From NCBI GenBank assembly GCA_023213315.1, contig JAKCPI010010817.1, forward strand, positions 1-64,000: a DNA stretch of 64,000 bases, given 5' to 3'. Source of the stretch: Euborellia annulipes. Taxonomy: Eukaryota > Arthropoda > Insecta > Dermaptera > Anisolabididae. Made by a program: the position numbers and the translations under genes. The notes beneath the pieces are model-generated. The model ran no database searches. It had not been told where the DNA came from and was given only the letters and a program-made list of their open reading frames with translations. Below, one piece after another: positions 53,593 to 63,362 of this stretch (within the stretch, counting starts at the first letter, position 1; each line of letters begins with the position of its first letter).

Positions 53593-54432
53593 TTTAATAA
53601 ATTTTAATTCTTCAAAATGTTTGTTATTTTTAGTGATATTTGGTCCAAATTGGTTTCTCTTTTATAAAGGCGAAAGAAAGAAACCCGAAAAAGCCACCTT
53701 TCATAGAAAATAACCATTTGCTTATTCTTTATTAGCGCTGAATGAAAATGAAATCTTTGATAAAAAGCTTTGCATGCTGCGTAGTAGTTTTATTTTTTCA
53801 ATTTGTATAGATTGATGATTCTTTATTCGTATGCTTATTATTTTTGATGTTATCTCTTTCTAAAAATGTTCCATTGATGAAAAAATAAAACAAAAAAAAA
53901 AAAAAACTTGCTCAGCTTTAGATACAATTACATGATTAAATAAATAATTGTTTTTGTTATTGCTACTCTGAAGCAAATTCATATTTACTTGGTTTCCCTT
54001 TTGTTTATTTATTTCTTTGTTTTTGTTTACCTTTCCGCATATATAAACATGGAAACCAAGACAAATTATACAAATTCTGTTTTTGTTTGTTTATAATTCA
54101 AAGAAAGAAATAAAAAATTTAAAAGCTCTTGGAAATTAGTTGATAAATGAAGTAGGGCTATATATCGAATGAATTTGGTTATAAGCTATCTATCGAATTT
54201 GGTTATAAGCTTCGGTTGATCAGGGAAACGGAAGGGGGAGGAGGAGGGGCAGTTACAACCCTCGCATTTTTTATATCTTTAGTTTTCAGGATCTCAGAAA
54301 GCCATCTCTGTAAATGTGTAGATTTTTAAAAATGAGGATCACAATTTATTTAGCATTCCAAAGATTAAATTTGAAATTCAGCGTTAAGACGTTTTTCTCC
54401 AGATCCGGGCCAAATTTCAAAGAATTTTCAAA
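53593..54432. other. Intergenic, no gene
   Basis: AT-rich, unassigned, with one GA-rich patch at about 54228-54252. Confidence 0.4.
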
Positions 54433-54535
54433 CAAAAAAATCTGGTTCCACTGGTAGTTCTGTTCTTGCCACACCAGATTTTTTTGTGTTGAGATATATT
54501 TAGTTCCGCGGATATATTAGAATTCAAGATATAAT

Positions 54536-54950
54536 CATTCACACACACATTCACACAGTCTTTTCGGCAACTCAGGCCATTCAAGACTTCTAAAGGTACC
54601 TACACATCTACGCTCTGCTCCGCTCGCGAGCAGTTCGCGGCTCGTGTTCGTTGCTCGATCCATGTTCATTGAAATTATTTATTTTGACGAACCTGCCGCG
54701 ATCCAAAGAGATGGATCGCGGCGAGCAGCTCGCGAGCGGAGCAGAGCGCAGATGTGTACGCACCTTAACGATACTCAGTATGTTTAATGTTTAATATAGC
54801 TTATCTATTGGGAGTCCAGGCATTTTTATTTAAGTCATTTGGTACGGTATCCAAATGCCTTAAATAAAATCATCGGACTGCCTGGGGTCCGAACTCGCGA
54901 CGTTCGGTATAGAAGGTAGGCACGCTACCAATTACTCCAAGCCCCGTGGG
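54536..54950 (-). mobile_element. SINE1 with a nested TTAA element
   Basis: Minus-oriented, from ACACACATTCACACAGTCTT to the head ATTACTCCAAGCCCCGTGGG. It is split at 54595-54774. Confidence 0.8.
54595..54774. mobile_element. 180-bp GC-rich TTAA-type palindrome, family T3
   Basis: Ends GGTACCTACACATCTACGCT and (right, complemented) GGTGCGTACACATCTGCGCT. They continue into CTGCTCCGCTCGCGAGC, an inverted repeat of more than 40 bp. Flanks are TAAA and TTAA; uninterrupted SINE1 copies read TTAA here, so TTAA is the probable target. Confidence 0.8.
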
Positions 54951-55493
54951 CTTGTAAAATTTATAAACATGGGCAAATATTTATCTTTTGTTACCTTGGC
55001 AACCATTTCTCCTATCTTTCCTATGAAGTACAAGAGTACAGTAAAGTGGTCTTCAAAAGATTTCAATGGCGAAATGAGAATATACATTTTAAAGAAAATC
55101 TAAAAAATAATTGATTTTTGAATTTTAATCAAAATCGTTGCTGCGAATTTTGAGAAAATAGAAAAAACTAGAAAAGTACATCAGTAACTATTAGTACTTT
55201 TTGGCTGATTTTGTTCAAAAGCTTTCTGTCACGTCCCATGCGGGTAGCTAACTAAAATATAAAATTTCAACCTCCTAGCTCTTTTCGTTCTTGAGATATT
55301 TTGTTCACAGAGACAGACAGACCATATCACGAAAACCACTTTTTCGGATTCAGGGAACCTCAAAACGTGTATTTCCATCTTGACATCGAATATTTGACAT
55401 GAATTAAACACTTTCTCTCTCCATTAAATAGAGATAAGAGAACGAAAAAATACCATATATTATTAGAAATTGTTTGACTGATCGTAGGGAGGA

Positions 55494-55682
55494 GGCAAGT
55501 GGCTAAGCCGACTAAGCTGTGGATTACGGAGTCAGAAAACTTGACATGGGTTCGAATCCAGCTTGGCCTAAATAATTCAAACATTTACCGAAGTCTCCCC
55601 TTAGGGTAGCAAAATGGGAAAAGATCAAACCCCAGCCCACAGACTCAAAGGGCCCAATTTGGGGTGACCTAAGTGTCTTAAA
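55494..55682 (+). mobile_element. SINE3, diverged copy
   Basis: GCAAGTGGCTAAGCCGACTA, then the B box GGGTTCGAATCC, then CCGAAGTCTCCCCTTAGGGT, and ends GGTGACCTAAGTGTC. No AACCT tail is left. Confidence 0.7.
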
Positions 55683-55759
55683 AATGAGGATTTGTGCTTC
55701 ATAAAATCCATCCGACTGATCGGAGGTTGGTGATCATTCGAAATAAATTGGAACGGAAC

Positions 55760-55890
55760 TGGAGTGCGACCGGTGCTCGAAACGTCGATATTATTATTTT
55801 TCACCTTGCTGACATCATCCCACATCCTTGAGTTTTCAATTCGTTGTTTTATTTTTTTTAAATGGCAAATTCTTAGACGCTCGCAGAAAT
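55760..55890 (+). repeat. Decayed ribozyme-element 3' end
   Basis: CTGGAGTGCGACCGGTGCTC then GAAACGTC, apparently CTGATGAAGAGTGC with an internal deletion. It is followed by ATTATTTTTCACCTTG and CACATCCTTGAG, which resemble the 3' end of HP5 (ATTTTTCACCTTG, CACATCCTCAT). Confidence 0.5.
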
Positions 55891-57120
55891 AAATTATTGT
55901 AGTATATGAATCTGAATGTGACATTGACCCCCACCCAACTCCTAAATTAGTCTTCTGGTTCTGTCACTATAACCAACACCATGGATTAGTGTTTCCCAGG
56001 GACTCCCTTTCCGAGGAAATTTTATATTTCATCAATCCAAGATTTACCCCCGCAGATATTTAATTATCAATGATGACGAGGAAGCGAGACTTTTTACACG
56101 CCCAGGGCATTGACTTCATTTGCGGAGTAGATAGATTATTATTATGTCAAAAAAAAGAACATAATAATAAAATATTTAATAATAAACGAGAAGAAGCAAG
56201 CATGAATAAAATAATAGCCTCGCAAATAAGAAGAGATAATAAAATATAGCTAAACTTTTACGATGATGTAATAATCAGATTGTCTGTGTGTCTGTCTGAC
56301 GTATGAGGGATTCTGACATTTATAAATCAATTAAGTAAATAAGACGATAACTGTTAGTTATTTCCAGCCATATTGATTCATGATTAATAATAGAAGTTAT
56401 ATGATGAGAGAGAAGATCAGATTTGATATTAAATGACATTTTAATTTTGTTTAGAACAAGAGACACACACACCTCAAACCAAAAGGACCTCTAGACAGGC
56501 AACTCTCTTCTCCATTTCAATAAGCATTCGATTAATATTTGTTTAAGTCAAATGGATCACATGTAAATATTCAGAAGTTATCCTTTTAAAGTCTTCATTG
56601 GCTCACATGCCGAAAGAATTGTAAGGTCGTCATAACAATGGAATAAACATAACTTATAATTGCACCCTGTTTTAGTGTGTCAAGCGCCAGCTACCGAGTT
56701 TTGAGAAAATTAACATTAAAGTTTTTTGTTTTCATTGGATTATATATAAGTTTTTTTTGTCAATTGTGAAAGTAACATTAAATATAAATTTTTTTTAGGA
56801 CATATTTCATAAAAAAATACTATTAATTATAGCATTTGAAACAATATTCCGTGCTTAACTCAATTTTTAATTTTTTTTTTTTTTTTTTTTTTTTTGGCGC
56901 TTGACACACTAATGCATAACAGGGTCCAAATATGGTAGGCATTACCAGGAGTCGAACCACGTATCTATTGGATAACGAAATTAGCAATCTAATTAACTCA
57001 AAGTGCAGTTATTGTGAAGCTAAAAAGGGAGACAGAGATACAAATTTTGAAATTTGAAAATCAAAATTTTCAATTTTAAATAAGATTTGAAAAACATAAT
57101 TTAATATCTGATTGCATCAA
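55891..57120. other. Intergenic, no gene
   Basis: Mostly AT-rich and non-repetitive, with a T run at 56874-56895. GCGCTTGACACACTAATGCA (about 56896) is mirrored by TAGTGTGTCAAGCGCC (about 56672), an imperfect inverted pair about 230 bp apart that may bound a MITE. Confidence 0.4.
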
Positions 57121-57780
57121 AAAAAATCTGGTGTGACTGGCGCACAGCACACAACTTTCTCTTACCTTCGGTAATCGAAAGTTGTGTACTGTGCTTGTCA
57201 CACCAGATTTTTTGTGTCGACATGTATTTAGTTTCCGACAGTAGGGTACAATTGAATTCAAGATGTAAAATTTATAAGTATGGCAAAATATTTATATTTT
57301 GTTGCCATGGCAACCATTTCTCCTATCTTTTCTATGGAGTACAAGAGTAAAGTGGTCTACAGAAGATTTCAATCACAAAATGAGAATATACATTTTATTG
57401 AAGATCTAAAAAATAATTGATTTTTGAATTAAAAAAAAAATCGTTTGAGCAAATTTTGAGAAAATCGAAAAAAAACTGAAAAAGTGCATCAGTAAAGTAC
57501 TAGTACTCTTTGGTCGATTTTGTTCAAAAGCTTCGTGTCACGTCCCATGGGGGTGCCTAACTTAAATATAAAATTTCAACTTCCTAGCTCTTTTCGTTCT
57601 TGAGATATTTTGTTCACAGACAGACACACACACAGACAGAGCATGTCGCGAAAACCACTTTTTGGATTCAGGGGACCTCAAAACGTGAAGATCCATCAAA
57701 ATCTCGACATCGAATTTTTGACATGAATCCAATACTTTCTATATATATATTACATATATATAAATAGGTAAGAGAAAGTA
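57121..57780 (-). mobile_element. Family A, short form, complete
   Basis: Hairpin 57124-57214 with strong arms, CCATGGCAACCATTTCTCCT at 57306, GAACAAAAGCTTCG-type middle on the opposite strand, CA microsatellite near 57625, and terminus GGTAAGAGAAAGTA at 57780. Together with 602-1280 it gives a consensus length of about 660-680 bp. Confidence 0.85.
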
Positions 57781-58320
57781 AAACACATGCAAAGATTCCC
57801 ACAGAAAAGTGCAAATTTAGCGTCTGGATGTTTTTCCATGAGTATCACTGTTCCCACGGGAATTATGGACTTGGAAAGTGTTATAAAAGTCCATCCCCCA
57901 ATACCTGGGGCCTCTCTCAGTAGGGGGGGGCAGTCATCAAGCTTGGAACTCATAAAGAACTTGAAAAGACATCACATCTATTCTTTCTAAATCCGACAAC
58001 TCCTAGAAGCAGGCAACCAACAACACAGTGCAGCATTAAGTCATCTAGTGGCAGGACATATTGAATAAAAATCAACTCTTTTCTCAATAGGACTACCGTA
58101 AATTGATATAAGATGTACCAAGTAACCAAATATTCTGCAGATTATCGACTCATGGCCCTTTAAAATCAGAAAGATGGAAACAAAAATTTTCTGAATGCTA
58201 ATATTTTCAGAATAGGTTGAATTTTATTAATGGAAATATACTCTAGAGTCAGCACTTGCACTACCGGAGTCATTTTAGTTTAAAAACTGAATATATTTCT
58301 TCGATGGCATTGCTTTAAGC
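57781..58320. other. Unique segment; weak exon-like frame
   Basis: A minus-strand frame (57953-57790) reads EAPGIGGWTFITLSKSIIPV then GTVILMEKHPDAKFALFCGN, with natural-looking composition and fewer A/T runs than its neighbours. I recognise no family and see no supporting splice pattern. Confidence 0.25.
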
Positions 58321-58325
58321 CTCTT

Positions 58326-58370
58326 GCGTCCTGAGGAAGGACGCGACTAATGTCCGAAACGTCGACAATC
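58326..58370 (+). ncRNA. Solo hammerhead-like motif
   Basis: GCGTC, CTGAGGA (58331-58337), extra A, stem II GGAC/GTCC, GAAAC (58356-58360), GTC, GAC. The core is intact. The dispersed repeat F begins about 95 nt later, which matches the usual ribozyme-to-end distance in the palindromic elements. Confidence 0.6.
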
Positions 58371-58465
58371 AAATAAAAAAAGAAATTGATTTTATTTTTC
58401 TTATTTTATTTTTCCTGGCTGAGATCTGCTATCCAGATTTTTAAATTTTTGTTGAAAAATATATT

Positions 58466-58682
58466 TATTTTAATTTTAAATAATTTTTATAAATGATGTC
58501 TTTATTAAATTGCTAACTTCACAAAAGTCCTTATATCTTCGATAGCTAATTATATGTGAAAAAAATTCTTTTTTTTAACCCGAAGGTTAAGTGTGTTCTT
58601 GTTTACCATATCGATGATTAACTAACTGTCGAATTAATTTGCTAGTTGACTAGAACTGATGCAACCGGTCCTTAGAAAATAA
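58466..58682 (+). repeat. Dispersed repeat F, copy 2
   Basis: Counterpart of 33930-34140. Confidence 0.6.
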
Positions 58683-59777
58683 TAAGTCAGCATAAGTGTT
58701 ATGCTTTTGAGAAACTCTGAAATACTTTATCAAAAAATCCTAACTGGGTTGCCTACCTTCCAACAAATGTAAATACCACGGGCAACTTCAATTATCCTTT
58801 CGGTGGTACTAAATAAATAACTTGATAGGCTTAAAGAAAGTGAAATAAAGGCAGAGAGAGGCAATTTTAAGTTTGCTTCTAACTTTAGTCTAATAGCCAA
58901 CCAGCTGGTGAGTTGGAAACTTGTTGATTACCCAATCATAATATGGATGCACCTAATTAAGGAGTAGATCCATCCACACCTAAACTATTCCCCCCACCTA
59001 CCCCCTCCCCCTCCTCCTAACTTTTAATTCATTTAATTAAAACGCTAAATTAAAAAAAAAAAGTTGATAAACATTTCAACTTTATCATTTCAAAAGTTGA
59101 CCTGAGTTAAAGAATAATTTAATATTAACTCCTATTTTTAAGTTCAAAAGAGAGTTTATTTTTAAACAAGAATCCTTTTTTTTTTTTTTCTTTTTTTTAA
59201 ATACGCCGTAACGAAATCCGTTAATTTGCTAATTATGGGTTTAAAAGTTAGAAAATTAATTAATCTCAGCTGATTTATATGGGCTATAGAGAGAAAGGAA
59301 ATTATTGCTTTTTATTTTTTATCATGTTAAATTATAATCTTTTAATAAAATATTTCAAAGAAAATAACATCTTGAGTTTTCTCAAGATTATAAATACGGA
59401 GTAGCAACGTATAACATCTGTTGAATTAGAAACTTCATTTAAGCTTTCAACTCGTCATCGCCTCCGTTTTAGTCATGGGAATTTTACAGAACAGGTTTCA
59501 ATTTAATCTTTTGCGATTTTGTCTTTTTTTTTTGGATCTGTCAGAATAAATAATCTCTAAAGAGGGGATAATCGCAGGCTTTTTTTTTTATATATACGGG
59601 ACTTTGCGACAAGGTGGCCAGAGATTTTGAAGGATTAGTTTCTAAGTTATTACAAAAATAACTCGAATTGGCTGCTTACAGGTGAGATTTTATGTGGGAA
59701 GGCGAAAGGTTAATGGTACACTGGATATTTTAGATTCTTACTCAATAATATTAAAATTCTTATTTTAACCTCTATTG
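58683..59777. other. Intergenic, no gene
   Basis: AT-rich with a T run at about 59179-59190 and an A run at 59051-59060. No repeat or product recognised. Confidence 0.4.
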
Positions 59778-60034
59778 CAGTGGCGTCATTTGGAGGGGGG
59801 GGGGGCAGGGGGGCAATTGCCTCCTTGGGGAGGGGCCAAGGGCTCTGATTTTTATAAAATTTTATATTATTTTAAATAAAATATTACAAAATATATCTAC
59901 GAATATATAAACTGTACAAATTAAACAAATAATTAAATTAAATATCTTTTGACTAAATTTGAGTACTTATTTGTAAGGAAATTTTAAGAAAAAAAGTTCC
60001 CCCCCCCCAAGAAAAAGTTTAAATGACGCCACTG
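59778..60034. mobile_element. G-run hAT-like MITE, copy 4
   Basis: TSD CTCTATTG (59770-59777, 60035-60042). Ends CAGTGGCGTCATTTGGAGGG and TTTAAATGACGCCACTG. 257 bp with G and C runs inside the termini. Confidence 0.9.
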
Positions 60035-60263
60035 CTCTATTGACAGGGATACTTTATAATATTCCACTTTCAAGGGCTGGATTGTTGAGAAAATAAAATT
60101 CAAACCCCCCCCCCTCGAAAAAAGTCGTGCAGGGTTTCCAGCTAATAACTCAAAAACAGAGATCGCTAGAAGAATGAAACAAAACAAAAGTTATATTATG
60201 TAGAAATCTTATGCATAAGTTTCGAAATTAGGGCGGTGTTGTCGCTCTTCAGAGTTTTAAAAC

Positions 60264-60564
60264 AAGGAACCGACCGAATATTCGGTTTCGGTTACAGTTT
60301 CGGCCAAAAAGTAGCCGAAACCTGAGTCTGAAAAGATGATGATGGGATGAGACTCGAATGCAAAAAAAGGTCAAATGATTTGCAAAAGCGCGAAAATGGT
60401 GCGGAAAAAATTTAGTCTCCCTAAAAAAAAGGTAAAATGATTTTCAGGGAGCAGGACGGAAAAAATTTCAAAAAAAAAAAAAAAAAAAGGTAAAATAATA
60501 ATAATTTTTTATAGGAAATACAAGTTTCGGTTTCGGTTGAAAATCTTGTTTCGGTCGGACCCTA
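60264..60564. mobile_element. TTTCGG-rich hAT-like MITE, copy 4
   Basis: TSD TTTAAAAC (60256-60263, 60565-60572). Left end AAGGAACCGACCGAA (first base changed), right end GGTCGGACCCTA. 301 bp. Confidence 0.85.
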
Positions 60565-60572
60565 TTTAAAAC

Positions 60573-60994
60573 ACGTTTTTCCTTTGGGACGCTAGCTAGC
60601 CTCCTTCAAAATTAACAAACCTTTTAGAAAGTTAATATAAATTAAGAGGCTGATTTACAGATTTGAGTCAAACTTTAATTTGTCAATATCTCGAAACTAA
60701 TGTTTTGTGGCTTATGACTATCTTTCATTAAGCCTTTCATATATTTCTTAAAGAATGTATTTTCCCAGTCTCCGAAATTATTTTCTCGCTGACCAAACTC
60801 TTTTAAGTCTTGTTCTCTTATTTCTTTATTTTTATTAATATTTAATTTTAATCGATAGCTATTGTATAGCCATCTACGTTTATAAAGGTCAGTCTTTACG
60901 GGTGAGAAGACTAAAAGACTTAAGGGCCTGCCAACTTTATATATTGACGCATGATGGAAATATAGAAATTTTACGCTGCTCATCTTTTTTACCT
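60573..60994. other. Intergenic, no gene
   Basis: Unassigned. A minus-strand frame spans it but matches nothing and runs into SINE1. Confidence 0.35.
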
Positions 60995-61230
60995 GCCCTC
61001 GGGGCTTGGTGTAGGGGTTAGCGTGATAACCTCGTATATCAAAAGTCGCGGGTTCGGACCCCAGGCAGTTCAATAATTTTATTTAAGCCATTTGCATACC
61101 AAATGGCTTAAATAAGAATGCCTGGACCCTAAATATATATGTTAATTAATCAACGGTTATCGTCAAAGTCTTATATGGCCTGAGTTGCCGAAAAGACTGT
61201 GTGAGTGTGAGTGTGAATGTTAAAAAAAAA
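60995..61230 (+). mobile_element. SINE1, full length
   Basis: Head CGGGGCTTGGTGTAGGGGTT, B box GGGTTCGGACCCC, body TTATTTAAGCCATTTGCATA, tail GTGAGTGTGAATGTTAAAAA. Palindrome 61231-61440 starts at its tail. Confidence 0.8.
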
Positions 61231-61440
61231 TGATCAAGGGATCCACACGCCCGCAGCAGGTCTGCATAGTGAACCTTTAGAGACACATAGGGATATACAC
61301 GCCCGCACCAGGGACACACATTTTTCTTCTGGTCACATTCGATCTACTGTGAGGGTCCCTGGTGGGGGCGTGTGTATCCCTGTGTGTCCCTAAAGGTTCA
61401 CTATGCAGATCTGCTGCGGGCGTGTGAATCCCTCGATTAT
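61231..61440. repeat. GC-rich snapback at a SINE1 tail
   Basis: Arms of about 85-90 bp: CACACGCCCGCAGCAG, TGCATAGTGAACCTTTAG, ACACGCCCGCACCAGGGA and their complements, with a loop of about 40 nt. A transcript would form a strong hairpin. It joins the poly-A end of SINE1 without spacer. Confidence 0.75.
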
Positions 61441-61950
61441 TTTTAATCAGGTCTATTTTCATGATTAACAAAAAAGTATTTGTGAGATAAGTTAATTAAA
61501 AAAAAAAAAAAAAATTGAAGTAATGGAAATAAATACAAGTCAATATTTCATTTTATATCCGGAAATGGATAAGAAATTTTCTGAGATTAAAAGATCATAT
61601 CTAAAAAAAAAAAAATCGAGAGAAGAGGGAAGGGTCAAAAATTATTGGGTTAGAAAAAGCATCGGCCAGTAGCAAATCTATAAAAACTCGGACATTTTTT
61701 TTAATTTACTTAATAAAAAAATTCATAGAGTAAGAGAGAGCTCTATCCTAATCCCGAATTAATTACCCCAAAGGGCCCTTTCTATAAACGAGCCTGAACG
61801 GCAATAACGGGGCCCTAATTACTTAGGTATTATATATCGTAAATCATTGAGAAAATCTTTAGTTTATTATTCTAATATGGGTATATATTGCCATCTATTT
61901 CATAGGGTATTAAAATAAAGAATTTTATATTAAAGCCCAAAAACCCCAAT
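61441..61950. other. Mostly unique intergenic DNA
   Basis: 61740-61830 (AATTACCCCAAAGGGCCCTT, CGGCAATAACGGGGCCCTAA) is non-repetitive and of balanced composition. No gene. Confidence 0.35.
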
Positions 61951-62066
61951 TAAAAAAAAAAACTCTCTTTTTTTTTTTTTTATATTGAAATCCCTCGGCC
62001 CCTTTTTTTCGCCCCCCCCCACCCACCCCCCCCCCCGATTTTTTTCCCCCCCCCCCCCCCCCTTTT

Positions 62067-62094
<28 letters not shown>
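61951..62094. repeat. Homopolymer block, possibly low-quality sequence
   Basis: Consecutive runs of A, T, C, T and G up to about 22 nt, with almost no mixed sequence. It may be an assembly or read-end artefact joining two flanks. Confidence 0.6.
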
Positions 62095-62097
<3 letters not shown>

Positions 62098-62232
62098 AGG
62101 GCTCCCCAGCAGCCTACCAGGGTCCTTTCGTAGAATACATCACTGAGAGGGAACCTTCTTTACAACCCTTCCAGAGGACGGAATATCTCCCTTCCCTCGT
62201 AGAGTTAGTTGTCTGGGGCTAAATAATCTCTG
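62095..62232 (-). mobile_element. SINE2 3' fragment
   Basis: ACATCACTGAGAGGGAACCT and CTCGTAGAGTTAGTTGTCTG on the plus strand are the complement of the SINE2 body. The head is missing. Confidence 0.65.
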
Positions 62233-62624
62233 CTTGACGAACTTTTTTATTTATCATTCGATCTAGTCATTTACTTCATTTTTACTTTCCCGTATTCTAA
62301 AAATGAATGCATTTGAAGAAGCCGATTTGGATCATATGTTTTGTATTAATAATTGTACTCTCTATAAGCTCCCGAACTACGAAATAGAAGAGATTAATGG
62401 AATTTTATTAAAATTCAAAATTCAATTATTTTTTTAGATGATTTTTAAAATATATATTTATAGGCCTATTTCCGCGAATATTGATCTGGCTGGTTGCGTT
62501 TTCGTTTTAAGATATCATGTTCACACACATACAACACACATAGACCCATATAATTCCAAATTGACCTTAATGATAAAACTAACTAACCATCAATAATTCT
62601 GTCAGTCTAGTGAATAAGTGAATA
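62233..62624. other. Intergenic with a Family A trace
   Basis: 62398-62470 (TTAAAATTCAAAATTCAATT, TTTTTTTAGATGATTTTTAA) resembles the Family A middle. Otherwise unassigned. Confidence 0.4.
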
Positions 62625-62882
62625 AGGATAAAATCGGGAATGCTGGCATATTTCGGCCACCTGGCCAGAAGAACTGACGGCCTGGAGAGGCAAGTGATAG
62701 AAGGCAAGGTCGACGGTCGGCGTCCTGGAGGCAGATCTCCGATGAGATGGGTCGACCAGGTCGAGCTGGCTGCAACATTCGATCCATATGGCCCAAGACC
62801 GAGCGGCTTGGAAGACGAAAACCGAGGACATCACATAGCTTCACCACGCTCTCCTGAGGAGCAAAGGACCGAGAAGAAGTGA
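62625..62882 (+). pseudogene. LINE ORF2 C-terminal fragment, frameshifted
   Basis: The frame from 62640 reads MLAYFGHLARRTDGLERQVI then EGKVDGRRPGGRSPMRWVDQ, a hallmark C-terminal region of endonuclease-reverse transcriptase LINEs (YFGHxxR...GKxxGxRxxGRxxxxWxDQ). After position 62770 the family signature continues in another frame (SIHMAQDRAAWKTKTEDIT, stop, HHALLRSKG), so there is a frameshift. It ends with a GAGAAGAAG tail. It is not the same family as the fragment at 50475. Confidence 0.7.
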
Positions 62883-63128
62883 ATAAGTGGTTGAGTCGAA
62901 TGTTGTCCAAAATGAGTTGAGTGGACTAAGAAAAGCAGGGAGGTATTTTCTTCGTTATATATAAGTGGGCAAGTCAGGGGCAGGCTCTAAAAGTAGCTAT
63001 TAAGGTGTGGATTTTTGGAAGTATAAACCTTCAGTTTTGTAAACTTTTAAAGGTGTGCCCTGAAAAATAAACAAAATCGACTTGACCACTTATTCACTGG
63101 GCTGGGGACAGATATAATATAGCCTCTC
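62883..63128. other. Intergenic, no gene
   Basis: Unassigned. Confidence 0.35.
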
Positions 63129-63132
63129 ATAT

Positions 63133-63358
63133 CGCCTGCTGATAATCCTAGTGGCGAAAGTCCGAAAATTCAATTTTTGAGTCAAGCCTAGCAAACGTTG
63201 TCAAATCGTCTTCTCTTTTGAGTGCCAAGGTGGCGAAATATATTTCCATTCTTGATTCTGGCCTATTCATGTAAATGTATATGTTTATAAAACTTTCAAA
63301 CGCCTTTTCTCGAATTGTTGAATTTCGTACTTTCGCCATTCAGCATTCTCAGCAGGCG
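63133..63358. mobile_element. MITE with CGCCTGCTGA ends
   Basis: Terminal inverted repeats of about 41 bp (CGCCTGCTGATAATCCTAGT, then GGCGAAAGTCCGAAA, against TTTCGTACTTTCGCC, then GCATTCTCAGCAGGCG). ATAT lies on both sides (63129-63132, 63359-63362), a possible 4-bp duplication. Non-coding; superfamily open. Confidence 0.7.
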
Positions 63359-63362
63359 ATAT

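Larger units (their letters stand above)
54433..55443 (-). mobile_element. Family A, short form, interrupted by SINE1
   Basis: A shortened terminal hairpin (54433-54484; CTGGTTCCACTGG...GCCACACCAG), the SINE1 insertion (54536-54950), then the body (54955 on; TATAAACATGGGCAAATATT) to a terminus ending GATAAGAGAACGAAA. Confidence 0.75.
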
